Origin: Rhabdornis inornatus
Lineage: Eukaryota; Chordata; Aves; Passeriformes; Rhabdornithidae
Assembly: GCA_013397075.1 (NCBI GenBank)
Contig: VWZS01008816.1
Location: forward strand, 1,634,299 to 1,698,298
DNA length: 64,000 bases
Direction of reading: 5' to 3'
Shown here in pieces: positions 39,697-51,243 of this stretch. Below the pieces are notes generated by a model, which had not been told where the DNA came from, made no database searches, and saw only the letters and a list, made by a program, of their open reading frames with translations. Position 1 is the first letter of the stretch; each line of letters begins with the position of its first letter. The position numbers and the translations under genes are program-made.

Positions 39697-39898
39697 AAAA
39701 CAAAAAAAAAACCAAACAAAACCAAACCAAAACAAAGAAAACCCAAAAACAAACAAACAAACAAAAAGAAACCCAAAACAACAACAACAACAAAAACAAA
39801 CAACAACAACAACAAAAACCCAAAGCGAAAACAAAAACAAAACAAAAAAAAACAAAAATAAACAAACAACAGAAAAAAACAACAACAAAAAAAAGCCA
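39653..39898. repeat. Long A/C-only low-complexity tract with adjacent ambiguous base
   Basis: A T run after the N at 39652 is followed by a poly-A run of about 30 and then about 200 bases of AAAC, AAC and AACC repeats with only a handful of G and one T. Runs of AAC (39780-39790) and AAAC are seen. Open frames on the minus strand here encode nothing but F, V, C, L and W runs and are not genes. The single N at 39652 lies between A8 and T7, so base calling failed at this spot. Confidence 0.95.
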
Positions 39899-42800
39899 CA
39901 GCTATGAAATGTGTTGATTAGATTTTTACTTGAATTCTGACAAGAGGATGGATGCTGTTTGGGTTGCCATGGTGCTAATTTTGGAATTGCTTAGAAAGAA
40001 TATTGCACAAAGTAGTTAGTTTCTATGCCAGCAGCTGTGCTCTTCCTTCCCCCTGCCCATAAAAAAAAAAAAAAATAAAATAAAAAAAAAAAATTACAAT
40101 CATCTAATTTCTTTTAAAAGTACTAAATCATGCATGTGGAAGCGGAGAGGTTGTGCAGCAAGATGATGACAGTTCTTCTGACTCTCCAAGGAAATCGTGT
40201 CTTTACTCACCATGAAGTAGATGAAACTACCTTCGGTACTCCATTACAAAAAGTAATTCCATGAAAATTCACATACTATATCAGATACTCTCTTTCTGCT
40301 AATGAAAGACAAAAAAATGGTGAACAAGAAAAATGGCAAAATCAGAGCCCTGAATTTCAGAGGAGGAGAGTTGAGGTAGTAATCCGCTTCACAGGATCAC
40401 CAAAGAAGTGATATCTTTGTTAGTGGCAAAATTCAAAATTTGGCAGGATGAGGGCCTGAGTCACCTGTTCTGACTGAACCTCTGATCTCTGTGGAGTAGA
40501 GAGAGGCTCCAGCCAGAGCCCATGGAACACCTGAAGTCCTGCTATCATTTAACCATCCCTTCTTTTCTCAATTAACATTTAAAACTTACTGCTCACATCC
40601 AGGCTTCTCTTACCTCTTCAAAGCCTCAAAGCAGGCCACCCTCACTTCCTGTGTTAAACAATGCACTGCTACCACTTAACTGAATTTTGGCATTTGTAAC
40701 CAAACTTAATGGGATTTGCAGGCAAAATGTAAGCTGTTCTTAACAAAAAAAGACATAACTTATCACCATCTCCTTTCTAGTTTGTCTTTGCAATTCTATT
40801 GACTGCACATTACTTTTTTCAGGAGTAGTGTCTAAATAAGTTTGCTCTATTATTCTCATAGCTTAGAATCATCTCAATTTCCTTTACAATGAAATAACCA
40901 TTTTATCTAGATCCAGTCAGGTTTTGTGTACTCTTTGTCATGCTCTTCAGGTCAACAAACTAAACATAAAAAACTCATATTTCATGCTTGATTACTTTGA
41001 AAGACAGCAATAGCTTCACAGAGAGCAAGATATCCTACCCCATCTACATTTTGGTGAAGGTAAAATTTGTTTCCAAGTTGAAATAAACAAGGGCTCAATA
41101 TTTTAGTCTTTTATAAGAAAAAAACCCAACAAAACAGCAAAGATAATAAAGGAACTAAACACTCTGTTTTAGAGCTTGGGAAGGTCTAAACGTTTAAGTA
41201 ATTTTTCAATCAAATTTTGACATTCATAAGCAATTTGAAAATCTCAAAGTGGGTACTAGAATATTTTGAAATTTCTTTTTAGTTCTCCTTGGATGGGAAG
41301 AGATTCAATCAATATTTCTCTTATTTCAAAGATTCTTTTTATTTTGGCAAAATAGCATTTTTACCAATGAGAGGCTCTCAAAAAAAAATGGTAATTGTTC
41401 TGGAAGTCAAATCAATATTTCATAAACTTTTTCTGTTATGGTATAAACTCAGACATCCTCCAGTTCCTTCTGGTTTTTATATAAACAACAAGGTTTTTAT
41501 TAGTGCCCTTTCTGTCAGTTTTGCCAACAAGTTATAGATCTTAGGCTTAATCCTATTTGCACTTATTGATGAATCTCTTTTAGTTTTAGCTAGAATAAAA
41601 TTCAGGTGAGTATGCTTGCTGTGATTTAGAGTATGTTAATCCTCAATACCACTTGTATTTTTTCAAAGAAAACACAATCTTTAAAATTCCATGCCATTTC
41701 TTGAGCTGTGTGAATGGTTTAACACTATTTTTTTTCTCTTTCTAAAACATAAATATCTAAAGCACCTAATTAATTTTTTCTGCATTTTATAATGCTTTAC
41801 ATAATATGTGTGTTGCCTGCACATAAAAAAATTTAAAATATATTTAAATGTTGACTATCATATAAAGTATTTCCCAAAAAAAAAAGGTATCTTTTTTTGT
41901 TCATTTCATTACTGCACGCATTAATGAAAGTATATATTTTAATTAAAATGTCATGAACTATAGTTAATGTGATCCTTCCTCACTACCTTTGTGCATTAAA
42001 GATTTACAACTGTAGTGCCTTGCATTATTGCCTGGAAAAATATAATCTGATGTTATAGTCTACTTTTAAAATACATTGGTTTCATGCTTCGCAATAAAAC
42101 AGAAAGCTTGTTAGATACAAAGAGCAATGCTTGACAATACTGAAAGGATGAGAAACCAATTTCAGAAAACCCATTTAAGACATTAAGTATGCATTTAAAT
42201 AAGCAAATGACTGGAAGCATGTTAAAAAAATACAAACCAACATGACAGATCTCTCATAACAATATAAGCTTTACATATTATCTGTTAGTTGAAAAAGATC
42301 TGACAGATGAGTTAATACAGTTGAAAATATTGTCAATGTGAAATGGATTATTTTTTATATTCAGTGCAAACTATTTATGAGACTTTGTATGTCTCCCTTA
42401 ATAAAACTTAGTTTGTGAATCAACATTTCTTCCTCCTTTTGTGTGATACATTTGGACTACCTGGAGCATGAACCTAGGAATATTTACACTAATAATCAGT
42501 ATGTGCAGGGATTATCAAGCACCTTGGTCAGCGACACAATTTTCAGGCAGTTTCATGGCCAGCGTCTGCTTCCTTCATGTTGCATCATCACATTTTTGAG
42601 TGAGGAGTTATAGAAATGGATTCAGCTGTGGTGTTTATTTTCATTCATTTTCATTTATTTTGTTTTATTATTTGATAATATTTTCTTTCTTTTAGAAGTT
42701 GATTTTAATGGAACTTGCTGTAAGCTTAAGAACATGGTGTGCCCATTAACTGTAAAAAGTGATTGCTAATCAAATAACACTTATATGTTTGTGTTTTCCT

Positions 42801-44225
42801 CAGGAGATAGAATATCTCTTGGAATAGCTTTTCATTCTCTATTGCTCAATAAACTGTAACAGGAGAAGTCTGATGCTTCCATCACGCAGCAAGTGTTTTT
42901 ACAATGCTAGTACCAAACATTTCAGTACCACTGTCAGTCCTCGTATGACAAGATTACCTGGGCCAGGCACTGAAAAAATTATCCTCCAAACAATTAACCT
43001 TTGCTATTACCTTCCTACCTAAGTCATAGGACCTTTCACATCAAAAAATCTCTCAGTGAAGTACTCCCAGAACTAAACTTTGACAAGTCCATTAAGTTCT
43101 TTTCCAATTCTTAATATTCTTTAAAACTCGTCAATTTTCATTGCAGAAAAATTGTCTTAAAGCTCTTGCATTATTCCATGGATATTCTTTAAAAAGTGCC
43201 AAATGACCCCCAAATACATAATGCTGCTTAAAACAGGAATGATAAACAGATAACACACATCACTCTTATGTTTCTTGCGTAGGCAACCTTCACTCCAAAT
43301 CAGCATTGCAAATTCCAGCATTGAATTGCACAGAAGATCATAGGAAACAATTCTTCAAAGCTGATGGGAAAGCCTAACAATGTGGCAATTTGTTTGGCTT
43401 ATAGTTAGAAAACTATTTTAACTATGGGACAGTGTAAAGTAAATAGATTAGCAACCAGCAGGAGGAACAAGACTTTTTTGCAGACTGTTGCCATTTACAA
43501 TGAGTTTTCTGTTTTCATGTGCATTTCTTTTGCTCCATTGGTCTGTTTTAAGTTGTAAAGGAAACTGCACAAGGTCTGGTCTATAGCTATGGCTGAAAAC
43601 AATGTGACAAGGACTACTTCCTCCACAGTACATCTATTTCTTACTGAATTGTATTGGAAGGGCAAGGGTACTCAAGTCTGGATTTTGAAGACAATTACCT
43701 GAACTAAACACCTAATTTCATTCTACAGTAGGAATACAAATTCCAACTTTAGGAGACTGCAGTGCAGTACTTTAGTGTACTTAGAGCTTTGTTCACTTCA
43801 TCGTACTGAAGATTCAGGAGTTGATTGACTTGTTTTCAAGGCAACTCCCCTATTTTACTTTCACGGTTGTCTACTTTTTCACAAAGTTGTGGGTTATAAT
43901 CCTTTTTCAACATTTAGTATTGAGTTTTCCCAAGCCTCCATCCTGTATGTGTTATATAAAAAGTTTTTGCAAATAATGCATGCATCATAAACTATTTGCA
44001 AGTATCTTCTGACAGTGGATGCCTTTCCCTTTCTTCTCCTTTATGCCTCAGCTATTATCTAAGTGGTTGCTAGTATGGAGCTGAAGAATTAACAGTTTTG
44101 TTCTCACCTTTTTTCCGGTGGAACAAGAATTGCAAAGGAATACACTAGCAACTGGACTAGCGCGTCTGAAATGTCCCTGATCACTTCTCTATGACAAAAA
44201 TGTGATTACCTGTGTTTCTTTGCAG

Positions 44226-44345
44226 GAGCATATGTGCTTCAAGTAAAGGCGACAGATGCTGATGATCCCACTTATGGAAACAGTGCTAGAGTGGTTTACA
44301 GCATTCTTCAGGGGCAACCATATTTCTCCATTGATCCCAAGACAG
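44226..44345 (+). CDS. CDH12: Type II cadherin internal exon, N-terminal part of EC2 (probable CDH12)
   Basis: Internal 120-bp coding exon of a calcium-dependent cell adhesion protein at the plasma membrane; type II cadherins mediate mainly homophilic adhesion, notably between neurons. A pyrimidine-rich tract ending in CAG precedes it and the donor GTAAAT follows at 44346. Its first two bases (GA) complete a glycine codon begun in the previous exon and its last base (G) starts the next glycine codon. It reads [15 protein letters not shown] and then [18 protein letters not shown], typical of the start of EC2. The DAD at 44255-44263 is the conserved calcium-binding motif. The 120-bp length, followed by a 168-bp exon, is as I recall the usual type II cadherin pattern. 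The combination [11 protein letters not shown] plus FSIDPKTG suits CDH12; CDH18 is very close and CDH10 or CDH9 less so. That it is a type II cadherin exon is nearly certain; the exact paralogue is inferred from memory of the family. Confidence 0.93.
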
Positions 44346-47300
44346 GTAAATAGTTTATTAGCAACAGTGGAAGATTTAAGCTTTGGTTTTTAGATTCATG
44401 TAGTCAGTATCAATGAATAAATATGGACCTGGTTGATACGGCCAAAATCCAGGGGAGCAATTTTCTGCATGATTCAGTTTTGAGCATTGACTAGCTTTTT
44501 ATGAATTACAGTGTTTTGTAGAAACAAAAGAAACATGTTCCTCCAATCAGTCCTGGAATATTTAAAATATGTCTACATTGAATGATTATTTTCTCAATGT
44601 TTTACTATTTCCCTATAGATAAAACTTTATTCTACATGTATCCTTTCTTTTTTTTTTTCCTGATGATTGAGTTTTTTAACTTGGGTCTTCTCAGCATTTT
44701 TGCTTGCTGAACATACAGTCAGAAATTCTCCAGCAATTATTGCTTTATTATATTGAACTAATTTGAGGCTGTGGAACAGCTAATCGTCTCCTTCCCTCCT
44801 CTTTTCCTGGGGCATATGATTTTTGTCTGGGGTTACTGGATGTGTGAGCAGAAAGAGATATTATATTTAAAGAGACTGAAGTATTTGGGAGGTTGGGAGG
44901 TTGGTAGACATGTTAATTGGGTACCTTGTCCTATATTTCTAAATGTCATTCTCGATTCTATGTTTAGCAATTCAGTTGAGGAAGTGATAACATATATGGT
45001 GAATGAGTGTGCTACAGGGAAAGCTATCCATATGCTCTTTCAGCAAATAGTTTCACCTTCCAATGTAGCTGCACTTGAATGTCAGATTCAGGGCTTTAAC
45101 CCTGATGGTGGAGCATCGTAAGGCTGTGAATGCACCATCTCCAATATACACATTCCTTTGTTCCATGCTCCATTTAGAAGGAGATCTTACTGTAATTTGC
45201 AGTGAGCAATTCTACTTTTCAAACTGAAATAGAACTTCTTCAGGTGTCTGGGGAAAAAATCATTCGCCTTTATACCTAATTTTTCATTTCAGTTTCGTAA
45301 AGAATGGGTATAAATTCAGTGGCAAGAAAAAGCTTTACTGGAGCCAAAATTGGAGTTTTAGTACAAGTTTTACAAGAAAAAGAGTAGTTAGTGGTACCTG
45401 GAAGAACTACTTTTCCAATGGCACTTTGTATGGCTGTGTCATATGTTCTCATCTGTTACTCAATAGTGAGTCAACCACAGGTGATGGTCTGCACCCTACT
45501 AGCCCTGGAACATCATACAAACCTGGCTATTACCTTAAATGAGTTACTCGTGTGCTAAAAGAACAGACACAGCTGTAGAGAAAGATTGGTGAAACAGTAG
45601 CACAGCATAGTTTAAAATCCTATACCAGAATAAAAAAGTGTATAGATTCATGCTTCTACAAGCATCAATAATACATTGCAATGTGTCTTACATTAGAAAG
45701 TTCACATTACGAGAATTATTCATGAGTCTAACAATGACTCTAGAGGTATGTGAATAACTCTGCACAGGATGGTGATTAATGATTTGTTCTAAAATCCAGA
45801 AGTCTGGGGCAGTGCTACATATCCAGTCTTTCCAGAGGAGTTTATACAGTAGTTTTTCACTGCAGAGTTCTGCTGCCAGAAATCTGTCCTGAGTGCTTTT
45901 GACAGGAAAGGGGAAGAAAGCCATTTCGGTGCAATGGCAAACTCAGAACTGCTAGTAGATGAATAAGCATTTTTTGTGTTGTTGTTCGCTTGTTTTACCA
46001 TCTCTTTCATTCCAGAAACAATTTTGAGACATAATCTGGTAGTTATTTAAAGAACCCAAGAACATCTGTACTAAGTTTCTGCCCTGTATCATGTTTCCAA
46101 AAGTGATGGCTTGCTTAGTTCTAGTGAGGGATGAAGTGTTTAGTGATGCACCCCTGGAATACTCTTCTCATTTCCAAAGAATGTGTCTTTACAAAGTTCC
46201 TGAGTGGCTAGCAGGGTCAAAGTAACTAAAATTCTAAAAGTATTTCTCCTCCACAACTTTTCCATTTCCCAGTAGATTTGACTTATCCAGAAGTACAGTA
46301 GCTGCATACACACTATCTAGAAATTACATAGCAAAAGTTTATTTGGTTAAGAACCAGCTCCTCTTGCTTTTTTTTCTTTCTGAAAGAGGGACATCTCTTA
46401 ACTTGTTTCATAGCTCACACATTGCATAAGACAGTGAACAGTTAATTTCTATTTATATTCTCTCTGGATAGACTCTTTTCTAGATTGAAGACTTCTTTGA
46501 ACAGAAGCCATCCCATAACAATAACCATCCTTCTCCTCCTCAGGGTGAGAACGTGCACACAGTATTCAGGAAGGCAGCTGATATGGATGTGTACAGCTGT
46601 TTAATAGCACTTCTGTTCTCTAGTCCTTCCCAAACAGTTCCAAATATTGTTTGTTTCTTTAGCTTCTACTGCACAGATGTTGATATGTTTATAGAAATTT
46701 CTGTTACTAGTTCAAGATCCCATTGCAAAGTTGTAACTGTGAAACCACTGACCAAAACTTTATGTGTGAAATAAGGATTGTGTTTGTCAAGTACATGACT
46801 TTACACATAGGCCTTCCTCAAATCACTCCTTATAGGTGTCACACATTTACTCTAATATGAAACTCATACACTTATATAGTTTTATCCTCTGTGGGTCTGA
46901 ATGTCATAGCTGTCCATTTTACTCCTTGTCTTTATAGACATCCTAATATTTTTCCATCTTTTTGTTGGAGATAAGCAAGTGGAAGTGGGAGAGTTACCTT
47001 TTATTGCTATTTCAGGGCAGTTAAATGCAATACAGTACCTTCTGGGGAGCAACTGTTTGAATGGCACATTCTAAGGCCTCAAATCTTATGTGTAGGGGGT
47101 ATTTTTAAATGCTGTAAGATTGCTCTTCTGATTTTAATGTGATGGGATTTTTTAACATGAGAGCTTCTCTTAGATAACCTCTCTTCTCTTTATTCTCTAT
47201 ATTCTCTTTTCTTATGAAAATGTCCATTCCACCATTAAAATGTCCTTTCCACCCAATTTTCTGATATATTTGTGAGGTCAATATTCTTACTTATGGCTAG

Positions 47301-47986
47301 ATGTCACCAGATTTTGTTAGACTCGGTATTCTAGTCCATCTTCTGACTTCAGTTATATTATTGAAATCCAAATTGATATCAGCAGGAGTATTGATGTTAA
47401 TATTTATGCAGGAGGTTTTTCTTGGAACCTGTGTTTTCTCTTCCACAAAAATGAGTGATCTCCTGCTGAATTACAGGTCAATAACTTTGGAAAGGAAATC
47501 TTCTGGCCCAAGTCCCATACATACTATTTTCAGTTTTCAGTGATCTCATGGAGACCATATTTTTCTACACATTTGATATTGATGACGTCTGAAAAGACAG
47601 AAAAGAAAGCCAAAGTTATTAGGTTCTGCAGTTGAACAATAATGTAAAATCTTAAGGTAAAAGGATTTACAAAAACTCAGAATACCATTACATGCACATA
47701 AGGCCTCTACATCTTAATAACCCTTTGATTTAAATCTAGATATTCTTTGTGATGCTGAAGTTGAAATACCAACATTTGTAGCCCTTTTCTTCCCATGGAT
47801 TCTTACCTCTAATTTACTCTTCTATTTTTCTGGTAAGATAACTCTAATTCGCATTTTTCCTGTCCATATTAACTGATTTTGGAAGAAATAATATTTTCAG
47901 TATTTTGTCTAAGCCTTTAAAATAGAGTAGGCAGAAAGAAAAGGAAAATTGCCCACGAATTGCTAGACATAAATGTTATTTTCACT

Positions 47987-48089
47987 GGGGTTTTTTGTTT
48001 GTTTGTTTGGGTTGGTGTTTTTTTTTTTTGTTTGGTTTTGTTTTGTTTTTGTGGTTTTTTTTGTTTTTTTGTTTATTTGGTTTTTTTTC
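47987..48089 (+). repeat. T/G-rich low-complexity tract in the cadherin intron
   Basis: About 100 bases of GTTT, GGTT and T runs, about 290 bases upstream of the CR1 copy at 48380. A second short tract of the same type lies at 48323-48354. Confidence 0.85.
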
Positions 48090-48379
48090 TGAAGATAAAG
48101 GGGTTTTTTTCCCCAGAAAAATATATAGAATGACCTTACACTTCCAGAAAGGAATAACCAATGGGTGATTTGGAACTTTACTACTGGAGTGATAGCCCAT
48201 TCTTCATTTTCTGAAAAAACTCCTGGAACATTTCTGAGAAAGCCACTTAGTTGTACCCAGAATACCTACATCAGCCAGATAAACTGCATTTTCTCTTCAC
48301 AACCCACTGTGTGCCCATGCTCTGTTTTGTTTGGTTTTTTGGTTTTTTTTTTTGCTGTCATCTTTTTCTGTAATCTTTT

Positions 48380-49518
48380 TGTACTTCAGCAAAGCTTTTG
48401 ATGCCTTTGCTCACATAATCCTTCTGGACAAAAAGTCCGGCACACAGCTGGGTAAACACCACATCACATGATGGGTGAGCAATTGGTTCAGGCACAGAGG
48501 GTGTAGTGAAAGCAGTGACATCAGACTGGTGACTTGTCATTAATGGGGCTCTGCAGGGATCCATCCTCAACACAGTGTTCTTCAGCATCTTCATAAATGA
48601 CTTGGACACAGGAACTGCAAGGAACACTACGTAAGTTTGCTGCTGACACTAAATTGGGAGGAGCTGTTGACTCCCGTGGGGGCAGGGAGGTCCTGCAAAT
48701 TTTTTGACAAAATAGAGAGCTGGGCAATCACTGAACATATGAAACTTAACAAAGATAAGTACCAGATTATGCAGTTGGAATGGGGCTACCCTGGTTGTAC
48801 AGACAGACTGTGGAATGAGGGCTGAAAAGCAGCACTGTGGAAAGGAACCTGGACATCTTGGTCAATGGAAAGTTGACCATGAGCCAGCAGTGCCCTGGAA
48901 GCCAGGAGGGCCAACCCTGCCCTGGGGGCATCAGGCACAGCATCACCAGCCAGGCAAGGGAGGGGATTGTCCTGCTCTGCTCTGAGCTGGGGCAGCCTCA
49001 CCCCCAGTGCTGGGGGCAGTTTTGGTGCCATGATATTAAAAAGACATTAAGCTGCTAGAGAGCATCCAAAGGAAGGCCATGAGGATGGTGTAGGACCTTG
49101 AGGGGAAGCTGTATGAGGAGCAGCTGAGGTTACTTGGTCTGTTCAGCCTGGAGGAGAGTGATGTGAAACCTCATTGGTCTTCAACATCCTAATGAGGGGA
49201 AGAGGTGGGGAAGGTACTGATTTTTTCTCTGTTATGACCAGTGACAGGACTCGAGGAAATGTCATGAAGCTGAGTCAGGGGAGGTTTAGGTTTGATATCA
49301 GAGAAAGGTTCTTCACCCAGAGGTGGAGTTGGGCACTGGAATAGGCTCCCAGGGCAGTGGTCACAAATCCAGCCTGACAGAGCTCAAGAAGCTTTTGGAC
49401 AAACATTCTCAGGCACAATGTGACTCTCGGTGTGTACTGTGCAGAGACAGGAGTTACACTCAATGATCCTGATGGGTGGCTTCCAACTTAGCATATTCTG
49501 AATCTATAATTCTATGTT
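48380..49518 (+). mobile_element. CR1 LINE fragment inside the cadherin intron
   Basis: Plus-oriented CR1 copy, 5'-truncated in the reverse-transcriptase region. It starts at TACTTCAGCAAAGCTTTTGA (the FSKAFD motif), passes GGATCCATCCTCAACACAG and CTTCATAAATGACTTGGAC, and continues through GGAACCTGGACATCTTGGTC, AGGAAGGCCATGAGGATGG, GTTCAGCCTGGAGGAGAG and GAGGTTTAGGTTTGATATCA. It ends at CTTCCAACTTAGCATATTCTG with decayed terminal repeats (ATTCTGAATCTATAATTCTATG). Many stops and indels make it inactive. It sits in the same orientation as the host gene, about 1.6 kb upstream of the second cadherin exon. Confidence 0.92.
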
Positions 49519-50372
49519 ATTTCGTTTTGTTAGTGTAACACAGGAGGTCTTTCCTTTCCACAGGTCTTTTGTCCTTGGAATAAACACACCAAGCATATTG
49601 TAAAATACCTATACATATAGTCTCCACAATGCCAAATTAAACATTAATTAAGATTAAGAGATTGAAGGGGAAACCTAGTAAAGTTCATCCTATTCACAAA
49701 AAATATTCTTTTACTGAATCTCATGAATATGAACAAATTTTTTGCAGTTTTATAATTCAAGATTTCAGTTTGGAGGAAACTGCATGCAGTATAGTACATG
49801 CCATCCCGAGGCAGGAAAATAGTGATTCCTAATAAAGTTGTCATTATCATCATGTTACATGTGGCAAGAAAGGAAATTGTTATAGAGTACAATTCAATGG
49901 GAATTTTTAATAAGTTCCAGAAATAGCAGATTTAGGTCAAAATTATTTCTAGACTCCGAAAAAGTATTATAAGTTCCTATTCTGGCTTTTTAGGGTAGCA
50001 GTGGTTAGTTGCTATAAAGATGAATGGTCCTTAAATTTTGCTTCTTGCCATTCCAGACCCATTTTAACACCATATAAAAAACCTTCTTTTAGCATCAAAC
50101 TGTTTAATACTAGAAAATAAACCAATAATAACCAGGAAAATCATACTTCCAGTTGGTTTATTTTTCAGTTTTGCATGTTATGTGCACCAATGTGCCCCTA
50201 GACATTTTCTGATAACTGTTGAATAAATCGCATTTTGCAATGCTATTCACATTTATAAAACTTTGACAAAGACATGTATTTTCTCCTACAAACTTGATTT
50301 CAAGAAAAGCTTTTAGTATCCCAAACCTTTTAGCTTTATACAACCTCATCAGCTAATTCGTGTTCATTAGTA

Positions 50373-50405
50373 CCTCTCCCTTTCTCTCCCCCTCTTTCTC
50401 TCTCC
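50373..50405 (+). repeat. Pure pyrimidine tract
   Basis: Thirty-three bases of C and T only (CCTCTCCCTTTC pattern), about 670 bases upstream of the second cadherin exon. It is too far from the acceptor to be its polypyrimidine tract. It may be a simple repeat. Confidence 0.8.
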
Positions 50406-51075
50406 AAGTCTTCCTTTTATTCTATATATTCTTAGCATATCAGAAGGGATATCATGGCATATCAGCTTAGATAGCAGCTATCCAAAATCACTAAAGACTA
50501 AAAGTCATGTCTTACTGTGATATTTAAATGACTTCTTTTTAAAGGGAGTTGCTCAAATTTTCACTTCATGTTTGTGCTATATCAAGAAAACCTTCTCTAG
50601 GAAAGGAAGAGTCTTCAAATAAAGACCTCCTTTTGTACAGAGGAGCATTGTCTTGGCCTACAGTAACTTAAATTAATTGTGAAGTGGATGGCTGGAAACA
50701 ACTGAAGATGCAGTCTCTGCAATGCAATGCCACCTCTATCTACATTGCCTTACTCTGTACAAGGCAGTATTCCTCATCCCTGATATGGCAAACCTATGAT
50801 CACAGTATTCACATCCCAAGTGAAAACATATCATTCTCTTTCATCCATTCATGTCCTGATTGAAAAGACAAAACAGTCTTTTTGAGTGGTTGAATAGTTG
50901 ACAAATACACATTTTAAAAGCCTGCGTGATTTGCATGTTTTTGTGTGACCTCCTCTCATCAACCCGTTCAGAAGGATTCTATTCCTGGTTCAAGAGATCC
51001 AGTATTCATTTTTAAGAGTAGACAATCACAGCCCTTTGTTTATTTGCTTCTTTTCTTTCCCGTTTGTTTTCATAG

Positions 51076-51243
51076 GTGTAATAAGAACAGCTTTGCCAAA
51101 TATGGACAGAGAAGTGAAAGAACAATATCAAGTTCTAATCCAAGCCAAGGACATGGGAGGACAGCTGGGAGGACTAGCTGGTACCACCACTGTAAACATT
51201 ACTCTCACGGATGTCAACGACAACCCACCCAGGTTTCCTAAGA
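51076..51243 (+). CDS. CDH12: Type II cadherin internal exon, C-terminal part of EC2 and EC2-EC3 linker (probable CDH12)
   Basis: Internal 168-bp coding exon in frame with the one at 44226-44345: its first two bases GT complete the glycine codon split by the intron. A long pyrimidine tract and ATAG acceptor precede it; the donor GTATGT follows at 51244. It reads GVIRTALPNMDREVKEQYQV and continues to DVNDNPPRFPK, the second half of EC2. MDRE (51102-51113) and DVNDN (51210-51224) are calcium-coordinating motifs of the inter-domain sites. VNIT holds an N-glycosylation sequon at 51195-51203. No stop or frameshift is present, so the exon looks functional. The residues MDREVKEQYQVLIQAKD and GGQLGGLAG separate it from CDH8 and CDH11, which have different residues there, and favour CDH12 over CDH18. 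The final base A begins a serine or arginine codon completed by an exon I did not find in the window. Confidence 0.94.

Larger units (their letters stand above)
28865..44225. other. Long non-coding stretch upstream of the first cadherin exon, probably intron
   Basis: Holds low-complexity A/C tracts (31539-31684 and 39653-39898), a single unknown base at 39652 and an AT palindrome. Open frames such as 32189-32506 (105 codons) and 35716-36018 (100 codons) show no recognisable domain. The last 14 bases before 44226 form the polypyrimidine tract and acceptor of the exon. Confidence 0.6.
44346..51075 (+). other. Intron between the two cadherin EC2 exons
   Basis: A 6,730-bp GT-AG intron in the same phase as the boundaries of both neighbouring exons (after the first base of a glycine codon). 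It holds a plus-strand CR1 copy at 48380-49518, T/G-rich tracts at 47987-48089 and 48323-48354, and a pure pyrimidine run near 50373-50405. Open frames such as 44771-45121 have no recognisable domain and look like chance. The rest is AT-rich sequence without structure I can name. Confidence 0.85.

Noticed and set aside
39559..39899. Minus-strand open frames rich in F, V, C, L
   Set aside because: They come from the A/C low-complexity tract read in reverse and have protein composition unlike any real gene.
44771..45121. 116-codon open frame in the cadherin intron
   Set aside because: No recognisable domain, no splice context and not in the cadherin reading frame, so treated as chance.
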